Part shown: piece after piece, positions 18,595 to 31,269 of the stretch
Layout: each line of letters starts with the position of its first letter
Position numbering within the stretch: the first letter of the stretch is position 1
Source of the DNA: Macrostomum hystrix
Taxonomy: Eukaryota; Platyhelminthes; Macrostomidae
Length of the DNA stretch: 64,000 bases
Direction of reading: 5' to 3'
NCBI GenBank assembly: GCA_950097015.1
Contig: CATNEN010000031.1
Coordinates: forward strand, 868,001 to 932,000
Notes under the pieces: model-generated
Seen by the model: the letters and a program-made list of their open reading frames with translations, nothing else
What the model was told of the DNA's origin: nothing
Databases searched by the model: none
Position numbers and translations under genes: made by a program

Positions 18595-21590
18595 TGTGGG
18601 GTTTCGTGGGAGGCTGTGGGGTTTCGTGGGAGGCTGTGGGGTTTCGTGGGAGGCTGTGGGGTTTCGTGGGAGGCTGTGGGGTTTCGTGGGAGGCTGTGGG
18701 GTTTCGTGGGAGGCTGTGGGGTTTCATGGGAGGCTGTGGGGTTTCATGGGAGGCTGTGGGGTTTCATGGGAGGCTGTGGGGTTTCATGGGAGGCTGTGGG
18801 GTTTCATGGGAGTTTCATGGGGTTTCATGGGCTGTGGGGTTTCATGGGAGTTTCATGGGGTTTCATGGGCTGTGGGATTTCATGGACTGTGGGTTTTCAT
18901 GGGAGGCTGTGGGGTTTCGTGGGAGGCTGTGGGGTTTCGCGCGAGGCTGTGTGGTTTCATGGGAGGCTGTGGGGTTTCGTGGGAGGCTGTGGGGTTTCAT
19001 GGGAGGCTGTGGGGTTTCGCGCGAGGCTGTGGGGTTTCATGGGAGGCTGTGGGGTTTCGTGGGAGGCTGTGGGGTTTCGTGGGAGGCTGTGTGGTTTCAT
19101 GGGAGGCTGTATGGTTTCACGGGAGGCTGTGGGGTTTCGTGGGAGGCTGTGGGGTTTTGTGGGAGGCTGTGGGGTTTCGTGGGAGGCTGTGGGGTTTCGT
19201 GGGAGGCTGTGTGGTTTCATGGGAGGCTGTGGGGTTTCGTGGGAAGCTGTGGGGTTTTGTGGGAGGCTGTGGGGTTTCGCGCGAGGCTGTGGGGTTTCAT
19301 GGGAGGCTGTGGGGTTTCATGGGAGGCTGTGGGGTTTCGCGCGAGGCTGTGGGGTTTCATGGGAGGCTGTGGGGTTTCGTGGGAGGCTGTGGGGTTTCGT
19401 GGGAGGCTGTGTGGTTTCATGGAAGGCTGTGTGGTTTCACGGGAGGCTGTGGTGTTTCGTGGGAGGCTGTGGGGTTTTGTGGGAGGCTGTGGGGTTTCGT
19501 GGGAGGCTGTGGGGTTTCGTGGGAGGCTGTGTGGTTTCATGGGAGGCTGTGGGGTTTCGTGGGAGGCTGTGGGGTTTTGTGGGAGGCTGTGGGGTTTCGC
19601 GCGAGGCTGTGTGGTTTCATGGGAGGCTGTGGGGTTTCATGGGAGGCTGTGGGGTTTCGCGCGAGGCTGTGGGGTTTCATGGGAGGCTGTGGGGTTTCGT
19701 GGGAGGCTGTGGGGTTTCATGGGAGGCTGTGGGGTTTCATGGGAGTTTCATGGGGTTTCATGGGCTGTGGGGTTTCATGGGAGTTTCATGGGGTTTCATG
19801 GGCTGTGGGATTTCATGGGCTGTGGGTTTTCATGGGAGGCTGTGGGGTTTCGTGGGAGGCTGTGGGGTTTCGCGCGAGGCTGTGTGGTTTCATGGGAGGC
19901 TGTGGGGTTTCGTGGGAGGCTGTGGGGTTTCATGGGAGGCTTTGGGGTTTCGCGCGAGGCTGTGGGGTTTCATGGGAGGCTGTGGGGTTTCATGGGAGGC
20001 TGTGGGGTTTCGCGCGAGGCTGTGGGGTTTCATGGGAGGCTGTGGGGTTTCGTGGGAGGCTGTGGGGTTTCGTGGGAGGCTGTGTGGTTTCATGGGAGGC
20101 TGTGTGGTTTCATGGGAGGCTGTATGGTTTCACGGGAGGCTGTGGGGTTTCGTGGGAGGCTGTGGGGTTTTGTGGGAGGCTGTGGGGTTTCGTGGGAGGC
20201 TGTGGGGTTTCGTGGGAGGCTGTGTGGTTTCATGGGAGGCTGTGGGGTTTCGTGGGAGGCTGTGGGGTTTCGTGGGAGGCTGTGTGGTTTCATGGGAGGC
20301 TGTATGGTTTCACGGGAGGCTGTGGGGTTTCGTGGGAGGCTGTGGGGTTTTGTGGGAGGCTGTGGGGTTTCGTGGGAGGCTGTGGGGTTTCGTGGGAGGC
20401 TGTGTGGTTTCATGGGAGGCTGTGGGGTTTCGTGGGAAGCTGTGGGGTTTTGTGGGAGGCTGTGGGGTTTCGCGCGAGGCTGTGTGGTTTCATGGGAGGC
20501 TGTGGGGTTTCGTGGGAGGCTGTGGGGTTTCATGGGAGGCTTTGGGGTTTCGCGCGAGGCTGTGGGGTTTCATGGGAGGCTGTGGGGTTTCATGGGAGGC
20601 TGTGGGGTTTCGCGCGAGGCTGTGGGGTTTCATGGGAGGCTGTGGGGTTTCGTGGGAGGCTGTGGGGTTTCGTGGGAGGCTGTGTGGTTTCATGGAAGGC
20701 TGTGTGGTTTCACGGGAGGCTGTGGTGTTTCGTGGGAGGCTGTGGGGTTTTGTGGGAGGCTGTGGGGTTTCGTGGGAGGCTGTGGGGTTTCGTGGGAGGC
20801 TGTGTGGTTTCATGGGAGGCTGTGGGGTTTCGTGGGAGGCTGTGGGGTTTTGTGGGAGGCTGTGGGGTTTCGCGCGAGGCTGTGTGGTTTCATGGGAGGC
20901 TGTGGGGTTTCATGGGAGGCTGTGGGGTTTCGCGCGAGGCTGTGGGGTTTCATGGGAGGCTGTGGGGTTTCGTGGGAGGCTGTGGGGTTTCATGGGAGGC
21001 TGTGGGGTTTCATGGGAGTTTCATGGGGTTTCATGGGCTGTGGGGTTTCATGGGAGTTTCATGGGGTTTCATGGGCTGTGGGATTTCATGGGCTGTGGGT
21101 TTTCATGGGAGGCTGTGGGGTTTCGTGGGAGGCTGTGGGGTTTCGCGCGAGGCTGTGTGGTTTCATGGGAGGCTGTGGGGTTTCGTGGGAGGCTGTGGGG
21201 TTTCATGGGAGGCTTTGGGGTTTCGCGCGAGGCTGTGGGGTTTCATGGGAGGCTGTGGGGTTTCATGGGAGGCTGTGGGGTTTCGCGCGAGGCTGTGGGG
21301 TTTCATGGGAGGCTGTGGGGTTTCGTGGGAGGCTGTGGGGTTTCGTGGGAGGCTGTGTGGTTTCATGGGAGGCTGTGTGGTTTCACGGGAGGCTGTGGGG
21401 TTTCACGGGAGGCTGTTGGGTTTTCGTGGGAGGCTGTGGGGTTTTGTGGGAGGCTGTGTGGTTTCATGGGAGGCTGTGTGGTTTCACGGGAGGCTGTGTG
21501 GGGTTTCGCGCGAGGCTGTGGGGTTTCATGGGAGGCTGTGGGGTTTCGCGCGAGGCTGTGGGGTTTCATGGGAGGCTGTGGGGTTTCGCG
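18595..21590. repeat. 20-bp G-rich minisatellite, 3.0 kb, with higher-order structure
   Basis: About 150 copies of GGCTGTGGGGTTTCGTGGGA and variants (CATGGGA, CGCGCGA, TTGTGGGA, GTGTGG). A distinctive irregular block built on GTTTCATGGGGTTTCATGGG occurs three times (from 18811, 19744 and 21017), each followed by the same order of variants, so kilobase-scale blocks have been duplicated. Because the unit is 20 bp and stop-free on this strand, all three forward frames stay open for over 1,000 codons; these are not genes. Confidence 0.97.
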
Positions 21591-24500
21591 GGAGTTTCAC
21601 AGGAAGCTGCGGCGTCTCTGCGGAGCGGCTTCGATGTCTCATGAGTGTGAGTGTGATGTTTCAGCAGGAAATTAGATACTTAGTAGGCGGTCCTGGCTGA
21701 CTTTTGCTCGAGCCTGTGATGGTATTTTTCGTTAATCCTACACCCGCCAGTACCGTATTACACTTCACTCCTGGGTGTAGGAACGTATTTAGCTATGCCA
21801 GTGTACAGAAATGTACATACAGTACGAAAGCTTGTCTATTTATTACAAAAAGCTGAATGAACAGGCTCGTATTGACCCTGGCTCTATCATTGAGAGCAAT
21901 GAGTGGCGCCCCATCTGTCTGTATTGGAATATTTAATTTTAATAGCGACCGGAAAATCTAAACAGTGTTTGTCGAGTACTGCGCCGCTATAGCATATAGT
22001 GTGTGCTTGGGCGCGCGCCGACGCCGCTTACCAACAAATGCAGTGCAATCGAGGAAAGGAAGCAAAAGTACGCCTGACAGAGCGACAGACAGGCTGAGAG
22101 AGGCACAGGGACAGAGCGGGAGTCACTTACCTATGCGGCCAAGCGGCCGTATGCAATTGTACATAACTCCAACTGGTCCAACTGCTTTTATGGCTCGTGT
22201 TCTGGGCCACGTGTAGGGAAAAAGTCAGTTGGCAAGGGGACGCATTATTCCACAATGCTCCGTTCAATAAGCCTTCACGTCACGACAGTATTTTAGAAAG
22301 ACGGTGCGACACACGCTGCACGTGTCAGCAGCAGAAGCAGCAGCTAAAGAATTACAGATAGATAGCACTTGCAAGTTGAAATGTGTTTAGAAAAAAAGTA
22401 CTGCGCCAAAGCACCATGTACATGCGCTGTTCGCTTGAATTCAATTACCGAATTTTAACTTTGAATGCCTAAGTCTTACTTTACTGCTGGCGCTTCTCAA
22501 AAACGTTCCCCTATTTTAGCCAAGAGTTTAATACAAGGACAAGATAAGAAAAAATTTAGGTTGAAACTGAGTATTGAACTGCAATTAGTGAGGCCTGTCA
22601 TATTAGTTCGTTAGCATTAGGTTGGCTAACACTTCGCCAATACATATTTAATGTGTTGCATGCTGTGCCAGACTTCGCTCAAAGCACAATGTCCCAATTA
22701 ACAGAGACTTTCCAGAGTTTTAACTTTCTTTTGAGTCAATCTTCGAGCTAGCTTGCTGTAGGCGCACTCCTATGATACCTCGCGTAAATGATTGCATTGC
22801 TCATTTCATTATGGGTTAACTCATGCCCACAGAGAAAGACGGGCAGATAGACAGGTGTATGTGAGTTGGACGCTGTGTGTCAGGTACTTTGTAAATTGCT
22901 AGCACAACACCCCGCAGTGTACCTGCCCCAGTGTAATTCAAGGACTGTTGTTTGCTATAGACTGCACGGTACTGTCATGCTGTACGCAAGCATATTTTGG
23001 ATCAAGTCGGCATTCCCGATTCCTGCACGCCTGCTTCAGCAAGTGGTCCAGTGTATAGAGCCACACAGACAGGCGGGAGACTGGTTTGAGCAGTGCTGCT
23101 CCTGCTGGCAATGGGGTTGGCGCAGGCCGGGCCGAGAGGAACAGACAGAAATAGTCCTGATAGCGCAGGACTCATCTCGGTCGAGCCGATGTGGCGAAAA
23201 AGAAATCGGTGGATTGGCTGGCTCTGAGCACGGGAAAGGAGAAGACGGCGGAAGAGAGCGAGTCAGAGATTCTATCTGACAAGTCTTTCATGTTTTTTTC
23301 GTTCTCAGCTTGAATAATAAATCGTCTCAGAAATCTTCCGACAGACGGGACGCGATAAACTCGGCGCGACAGACGGGAGGCGGCCTCTAAAAGTGAGGCG
23401 CATGACACTTTGAGTACGCTGTACATAATCGAGCATCAAATGCACTGATGTTGCTTGAGGCATGAGGCTTTAGGCATGGCTCAAAAGTGCAACGAATGGC
23501 ATCAGAGGGGAGACTGGGGGCAGGCGGAGCACAGGATATGCTGATGAAGAGAAAACGGGAGTGGCGCACAGTGGGGGGTGGAGTGTGAGAGACAGCGAGG
23601 GGAGACGCCGGGGGAGGCTGCGGCTAGCAGAAGAGATGTCGCTATATGCACCTATAGGGAAGCTTTCTGTTGCACACAATCTATGCAGCAATCTCATCTT
23701 TGGGCTACAGTTCCCTAGGAATTCAGCTGTACATAACTGCAGGGGATGGGGCTTCGGTGTACGATGCGAGAGTGGTTAAGAGTTAGATTAGGCTGGACTG
23801 CTGCAAACCCTAGATTGACCATGCGTGCCATCAAGGAGTGGGATTTTACAAATTATCCAGTGCTGCATCACCTTTCTGTGAAGTCATGGCCGCATCGTTT
23901 CAATATCCTTCAGTCTTCCAACCAGCCGCCTAATTGCAGGTTCATTCTATAATTATGTCAGCTTCAACTAAATACATTAGCGAGTGACGGATAGGAACTG
24001 AAGGATTAAGAACCCATTCACTATGTGAACCATTTTCACTGCACTCTTTTAAAAATTTTCTGTTTATAACATGAATGGTTTTAGAATAGAACAATGCCTT
24101 CTACGCAATTTAAGAGTTCTGTTCTGAAATTTAATCCTCAGAACAAATAAGAAAGAAGCGAAGGGATTAACAAGCGAGTGAAAAGACACTAAATGCTAAA
24201 AATCAATACAATTTAAAGTGGGTACAAAAGTATCCATGATCAAGATTGTTTTAAAATACCTATCTGTTAACAGAGTCCTATACTGCAGCACACAATAACC
24301 CAACGTTTGAGGTTTGCTTAAAATATTTGGTTTTGACTATTTTGCATGAAATCTATACCTGGAAGCTTAGCTTCACAGGGTATTTATTCAGATCTCTAAA
24401 GGTGACCAGGAACTTGCAGGTTGCCAAGCTCATATTTTCGGTTTTTCTGTTACTACGTCACTGACTGGGTGCTTGACATTGTGGAAAAAACGTCTCAATT

Positions 24501-24650
24501 TCAGATGTTTTTATGCATATTATCCACGCTGCGATGGTTCCCAGTTTTTGCATTCACAATCCGGAGCTATTTGACTGAAAAGCAACTCATGTACCAGAGA
24601 CTACAAAGTGGGCACAATTTGAAGTCAGGAACTGAAATCCATGCTAAGCG
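21591..24650. other. Non-coding spacer
   Basis: No gene is supported. ORFs at 22866-23279 and around 23172-23700 overlap on opposite strands and show no family features. Confidence 0.55.
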
Positions 24651-25108
24651 TGTAGGAGTTGCAGTCGATGCTAGTCCATGTAGGAGTTGCAGTCGATGCT
24701 AGTCCATGTAGGAGTTGCAGTCGATGCTACTCCATGCTCAGCGTGTAGGAGTTGCAGTCAATGCTAGTCCATGCTAAGCGTGTAGGAGTTGCAGTCGATG
24801 CTAGTCCATGTAGGAGTTGCAGTCGATGCTACTCTATGCTCAGCGTGTAGGAGTTGCAGTCGATGCTAGTCCATGTAGGAGTTGCAGTCGATGCTAGTCC
24901 ATGTAGGAGTTGCAGTCGATGCTACTCCATGCTCAGCGTGTAGGAGTTGCAGTCGATGCTAGTCCATGCTCAGCGTGTAGGAGTTGCAGTCGATGCTAGT
25001 CCATGCTCAGCGTGTAGGAGTTGCAGTCGATGCTAGTCCATGCTCAGCGTGTAGGAGTTGCAGTCGATGCTAGTCCATGCTCAGCGTGTAGGAGTTGCAG
25101 TCGATGCT
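24650..25108. repeat. 28/37-bp minisatellite
   Basis: About 14 copies of a unit with core GTAGGAGTTGCAGTCGATGC. A long form (37 bp) adds ATGCTCAGC after CTAGTCC; a short form (28 bp) lacks it. The long and short units alternate at first and become purely long at the 3' end. Confidence 0.95.
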
Positions 25109-28100
25109 AGCTCCAATTCGCAGTACTAACAACGCCCCTGCATGCAACAGGGGACAGAGAATTACATGAAGGGAACACGAGAAAGCCAGAGAGCACACTT
25201 GAGTCTATGCGCCTATAGGTAGTATAATGCTGACTGACTGAGCATACTTACGCACTGGTGGAGTGGGGTGGAAGCAGATAGTCATGGTCCAGCCTTGACT
25301 TGTACACAATTCACACTGCGGCTTGAACCGCCAACTTGACGACACTCGTGGCAAGGCCAGACAGTCTGCAATTTTCTCTTGCGCTTTACAGGAAAAGCCA
25401 AGTCCTTCTTAATCCTGCGATTCCGCGGCCTTTGCACTTTAAACTTTGATACACGTGAAAAACAGGAGATATCAAAATAAAAAGAAACTTATAGGGAAAG
25501 AAGATAGGCCACTGCTGCTGTGTAAGCAAAACACAAAACTTATCGGTCGAATTCACATTAGTATAGGGCAACAACCATGCAACCATGAGCGATTTTGTGT
25601 GAAATAAAATATTTTATAAGGAATCGAATTTTTGTTATAAATTAAATGAAAGCTTTCTGTTATTTGTAAATTTGCTACACTGCAATCTTGGAAACTTTCA
25701 TAATCAACACTTATTCGTATTAGAACTCCGTGACCTTGACCTTACGACAAAAAGCAATAATAGGATATTTACTATGTGAGGATTGCAAGGCCACGCATTG
25801 GTCAAGAGGAATAATTTTCGGTTGACATTGAACTCATGTCTCCCAACCAGAATTGGTGGCATGACGCCAACCGGAGCAAAGGGTCATACTGAGCATATAG
25901 TCTCAACAATTACAGGAGGTAAAAAATTGCTAATGACACAAATATAATTGACTTGTTTTCCCCCAATATGGAATGCAACATTAGTTTCGCGTTTCAGTTA
26001 CAAAGCCAAGCATAGCTCATCAATACCTGAAGGACGGAGGCTTGTTAATTCAACGTGCAGGTGGGCTGGCAGGGGGTACAGTCAGGGGAAAGTGGCATAT
26101 AGACCCGGCCCATAATCAACGTGCTCACAATTTTCTAAGAACTGGTTTTGGCTTATTTTTTCCATTTAGCCTGTTTTGTCCGGCGCGCCCGTTCACGTGT
26201 TTTTTCCATTTCCACCATGACCATGGCTTGACTCTCGCGGGGCCGTTTAAGTGAAATGGGGCAGCGAACGTCTGCGCGGAATCAGTGGAGGCTGCTCTCT
26301 CCTATCCCTGCACTTGCCTGCCTGAGCGGAGCGGCGGGGGCGGGTGTCGGAAATGTACATTAGTCACACTAGACACACACGCTTTCTCCGCCCCCCGATG
26401 TACATTGAGAACTTAAGTCCTTGGGCCAAGATCTAGGCCTGTTGAGGAAGGAGTGAATTGAGTGGGTGAACGGGCCTGTTAGTAGCCATAGCAATGTATT
26501 AAGGCATCAGCCATCAGCTGATTTTGCAACGTGGTGGCTCAATTGATCTTACAATGCGAACAGACTAACATGCAAAGCCCCTCCCTTGTTGCAACGTGGG
26601 TGGAGGTTGGGGAGGTTGCAGCGTGCACGCTTTGAACAGCTGATTGCCGTCTGGCTCAGTTTCTATTGGCTGGGCGTAGAACACAGTTTTAGCTTTATAG
26701 AGAAGGGGTTTGAGGCGCAAGGGCCGTGTTTGCGCAGTGCATGTGCAACTGGAATACGCGGCTGTAGTGCCAGATAGAAAGGCCCGCGGAGCTGAGGAGG
26801 GGCAGTCTGGCGGAGCTGGGGCGGGTGTCACTCCACTAGAAATATTTAGGGGCCCACTCCGCTTCTTAAGACCTGCTCCGGTCTAGCTAAAAAACGTTCC
26901 TTTACTTTTAAATCGAAGGTTAACACTAGATAGTTTCCTCCTAAAGCTAAACAGCTAAACCCAAGCTTCAAAAAACTGTTCTAGATAGTTCCATTGCGTC
27001 CTAGTTTTCAGGCCCACTTCCACTTCCGCACCCCCACTCTCCCCCCTGTGCAGTCCGAGCAGAGCGGCCCGAATCCTTGCCTTACTTGTCTTTCCTCTGT
27101 ACCCCCCTCTAGCAGACTGTCGCAGCAATGCGCCAAGGTGCGTGTGAAAACAAATTTATTAAATAAGACTGCCAGCTGTGTGAACTGTTCAGCATAAGCG
27201 AAGGTAAGCCGCTTACCTGTGTCGTACCTTAAATGGTCGAATAGACCGTTTAGACACTCCATTAGTACTATAATAGAAAAGCTACTGCACATTGCTGGCG
27301 TTCTCTTCTGCTCTATTCCCGGATAGACTGAGATTAAAAAGCCGATACGGGCTCTTTGTCTGGCATCTCGATGCGTATCGTGCTGCCTGATCAAGAGCTG
27401 TACCGCAACGCCTTAATCGACGCACTTTTATTGATAGCTTCTTATTGCACAAGAGAGACCCCGTGTTAGTTTCTTTCGAGTTCGATCTGTCGAGTAGCCC
27501 TGCCATCGACAACTAAGCAGCTGTGCTTGAGCACCCGAGCTGGGCTTTGATTGGCTGGCCAACTTAAAAGCCTTCATATTAGTAGCTGAGCTGCCGGTGT
27601 AAGGGCTACTTAACGTCGAATGAACGTCGAATATTTTAATTGACACCAATCCCAATTACTGACTTGTGACTTAAAATAAGGTGCCTTAACTGGGCTCGCC
27701 TTCTAGTTAAAGACCCTAGACATCGGCAATTTTAAAGCGATCTCGTTTACTAAAAGCTGCCGGTAACTAGGGTCTGAACTGGCCCACATACGTCGCAGCA
27801 ATGCCCCTCCCTGCCCATTTGATTTTAACTTATTACTATTGTAATGCTTTATGAATAAATAAATACACATTGTTTATGCACTTATCAAGCCTGGCGTTTT
27901 AACTTTCTATAAATTTCACGAAAGGTATATTAATAAACAAACGACAGCCATTATATGTAATCATTGTTTGATTGAAAAGCGATTAAAGCAGAATATTAAT
28001 AACAGTAGTATATATCGCAGTATATATAGACTAAATATATATAGTCAATATCTATATAGTTCAAATAATTAACTTATATTAGTGTGGCTGTAAGCGGACT

Positions 28101-28370
28101 AGGACACTTGTCAAACTGTCACTAAAAAATCAAATTTTACGGCGACTAATTAATAGGTAGCAAAATAGCACGTCGATGCGAATAGAGTAATAGCTCACTT
28201 TGCAACCCAATACATCATTATTATATAATAATCAACGCAGCAACTTCAAAGCCATGAATCCGATTGCCTCATCGGCACGGAATGCTCAAGACGGTTAGGA
28301 CCTTTAACTTCAACGATGTAAGTGCGAGACAGAACATAATGTATTATGCCCATAATATAATGTAGACTAA
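25109..28370. other. Non-coding spacer
   Basis: No recognisable protein on either strand. Mostly AT-rich, with a GC-richer patch at 26200-26850. The ORFs of 65-130 codons here overlap one another in antisense. Confidence 0.55.
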
Positions 28371-28535
28371 GGAAGAATGTGACTGGACAGTGGGTGACGG
28401 ACTATGGAAGAATGTGACGGGACAGTGGGTGACGGACTATGGAAGAATGGGACGGGACAGTGGGTGACGGACTATGGAAGAATGTGATGGGACAGTGGAA
28501 GAATGTGACGGGACAGTGGAAGAATGTGACAGAAG
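28371..28535. repeat. 35-bp minisatellite (short array)
   Basis: About four 35-bp copies containing GACGGACTATGGAAGAATGT and GGACAGTGG, followed by shorter 20-bp truncated units. Isolated in AT-rich spacer. Confidence 0.9.
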
Positions 28536-29037
28536 GACCGAACAGAAACTGCTTAAGGTATTGCAAGACTATTGTTAGCTAAACATAACTTTTTAGGTAG
28601 TTAGTACATGGCCTAGGCAACTAACATAAGCAAATAGAGTATTGCCAGCCAATAAAGGATCACAATTGAGTTCAGTTTTACAACTACTAAGCAGAATTTT
28701 AAAACCGCTTTTATCGAATGAGCATCACGGATTCGTTAGTGCATTATTGCAAACTGTAAAAAATGAAAAGCCAAGTTTTACTTGTTGTACATAGAAGCAA
28801 TCTTCATTGTAAGAATGTAGATCAAATAAAGAAAAGTCACACTGCACAGACAACACAGAGTTATTGCGGCTAAAACAAACAAATAAATGTAATATAGTTG
28901 GTTACTTGTGTACATAATAACAACAACATAACGTTCTCGTCTGATTCCAAATGAAGGATCCCGTTGTTGTACTATACATTTAAGAGAGCCACAGAAGGGC
29001 TGAGGAAACTAACATTCGCTGAAGGACTGGGGAGACT
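28536..29037. other. AT-rich spacer
   Basis: No gene or repeat seen. Confidence 0.5.
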
Positions 29038-29945
29038 GGAGGATCGGGGGAGAGGATCAGTGGAGAGGATCAGTGAAGGATCAGGGGAGAGGATCAGTGA
29101 AGGATTAGTGAATGATCAGGGGAGAGGATCAGGGGAGAGGATCAGTGAAGGATCAGTGGAGAGGATCAGTGAAGGATTAGTGAATGATCAGGGGAGAGGA
29201 TCAGGGGAGAGGATCAGTGGAGAGGATCAGTGGAGAGGATCAGTGAAGGATCAGTGAAGGATCAGTGAAGAATCAGGGGAGAGGATCAGTGAAGGATTAG
29301 TGAAGGATCAGGGGAGAGGATCAGTGAAGGATTAGTGAAGGATCAGGGGAGAGGATCAGTGAAGGATTAGTGAAGGATCAGTGAAGGATCAGTGGAGAGG
29401 ATCAGTGAAGGATTAGTGAATGATCAGGGGAGAGGATCAGGGGAGAGGATCAGTGGAGAGGATCAGTGGAGAGGATCAGTGAAGGATCAGTGAAGGATCA
29501 GTGAAGAATCAGGGGAGAGGATCAGTGAAGGATTAGTGAAGGATCAGGGGAGAGGATCAGTGAAGGATTAGTGAAGGATCAGGGGAGAGGATCAGTGAAG
29601 GATTAGTGAAGGATCAGTGAAGGATCAGGGGAGGGGATCAGTGAAGGATCAGGGGAGAGGGTCAGTGAAGGATCAGGGGAGGGGATCAGTGAAGGATAAG
29701 GGGAGAGGATCAGTGAAGGATCAGGGGAGAGGATCAGTGAAGGATCAGGGGAGAGGATCAGTGAAGGATCAGTGGAGGGGGTCAGTGAAGGATCAGGGGA
29801 GAGGATCAGTGAAGGATTAGTGAAGGATCAGGGGAGAGGATCAGTGAAGGATCAGAGGAGAGGATCAGTGAAGGATCAGGGGAGAGGATCAGTGAAGGAT
29901 TAGCAAATGATCAGGGGAGAGGATCAGTGAAGGATCAGGAGGTGG
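29038..29945. repeat. 12/24-bp minisatellite
   Basis: About 75 copies of a roughly 12-bp sub-unit, either GATCAGTGAAG or GATCAGGGGAGAG, combined into mixed 24-bp and longer units. A segment near 29160-29380 reappears near 29390-29620, showing internal block duplication. Confidence 0.95.
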
Positions 29946-31182
29946 AGTCGAACATTGGAACTGACAAGCCCTTTAGTAAAGCCTCCTTTAGCGTGCCGTT
30001 TTAGCAAAACTGGAACGAACAATTAAAAGAAACAGCAATAGCAACGCAAAGACTAGATTCGAACGGGCTGCTACTGAGCTGGTGAGCACGCGCACAAGCA
30101 GCGGTATTCTCACGGGTAGGCATTGCGGGACTGAGTATTGCACAGCTCTTAAAGACTGCGCTCTATTGAGAAAACGCGACTCGGAAAATGGAAACAACAA
30201 ATACGAAACTGAATAGAAATTAAATAACTAAATCATTTATACTGAATCCGAAGCGGCAAATGCAATTAAAAAAAGCAAATCAGTTATAAAACAATTTATA
30301 TAGCAGGCAATATTAGTTTAAATAGCAATGACAAGACACAAAACCTGATGAATTAGTAGGAGAAACGCACAGTACGATTTTAACTGATTTTCAAAACTTT
30401 AGTTCCATAAAAATGGAATAGCTAATCAAATACTTTTTTGTTGAAGCTTACTTGTCTGACTGTTTTAGCTAGGACAAGCGGAATGGCCTTCACGCTGGCT
30501 TGCGGGTCAAAACAAAGTTTCTATTTCTATCAAAGTGACGCGTTAATTGATTGCTGCAATGCGCGAAAAAGCTTGTATATTGGCGGCGAAACTTGATAGC
30601 ATCGGCAACAACAATAATAAACAAAGAACATACTATAAAGTGAGGAACTACAAAAAATGAAATATTATTAACTGGTTGTAAAACGGACAGATGAAAATTA
30701 GAAACAAAACATTTTCAACTGCACGAGAACTACTAAAATTGTTTTGAAATATAATATAGTAAATTGAAGGAAAACAACAACTTATTAGTCTAAAAATAAA
30801 TAAACAAACATCCCACACACACACTGACCAGAACCTAAACGCAGTGGAAATGGAAACAAGCTATAACACAGGAAGATTGCATATATATATATATATAAAC
30901 CGATGCATTTCTTGGGGTAATAAAGCATAAGTGCATAACAGTCAAACTAAGAAACAACTGTTTTCTCTACTAATTATAGATAGAACTCTAAAGACACTGT
31001 GACTATGACTGTTCATTAAAGATTAACATCCAGTCTGCCTCAGGGATTATTGCAGCAGCATTGTTGACAGATTCTGTTGAGGTAATGTATTAGTATAAAC
31101 GTAGAAAATTTAAATAGAGATCACATATATATTATAAAAACAGCTTAGCAGCAACTCAAAGCACACAGATCTGAGATCTTCA
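29946..31182. other. AT-rich 3' flank of the SHB-like gene
   Basis: AT-rich DNA with no supported gene; it includes a (TA)n run near 30880-30898. It would hold the 3' UTR of the minus-strand SH2 gene, but I see no clear AATAAA on that strand close to its stop. Confidence 0.45.
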
Positions 31183-31269
31183 TTAGACGTAGTGATTGTT
31201 GCCGGCTGGCTGACCGCGCCGGCTGGATGTTCGCAGCACCGGCAGCTTCAGGATCATCTGGTCCGCGCC
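31183..31269 (-). CDS. Shb: SHB-like last exon: end of the SH2 domain
   Basis: A 28-codon exon, GADQMILKLPVLRTSSRRGQ and onwards to NNHYV and TAA. GADQMILKLPV aligns with GAEH(M/L)SLLYPV, the closing strand of SHB-family SH2 domains, and the phase matches exon 2. The acceptor (CTGTCCTGCAG) is the terminal partial copy of the 31-bp array beside it. Confidence 0.88.
   Translation of the reverse strand, partial: GADQMILKLPVLRTSSRRGQPAGNNHYV

Noticed and set aside
18456-21700. Three overlapping plus-strand ORFs of about 1,020-1,060 codons
   Set aside because: All three frames of one 20-bp array are open together, which shows the openness is a property of the DNA unit and not of selection on a protein.
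22866-23697. Overlapping ORFs of 60-137 codons on both strands
   Set aside because: Mutual antisense overlap, no family resemblance and no splice partner.
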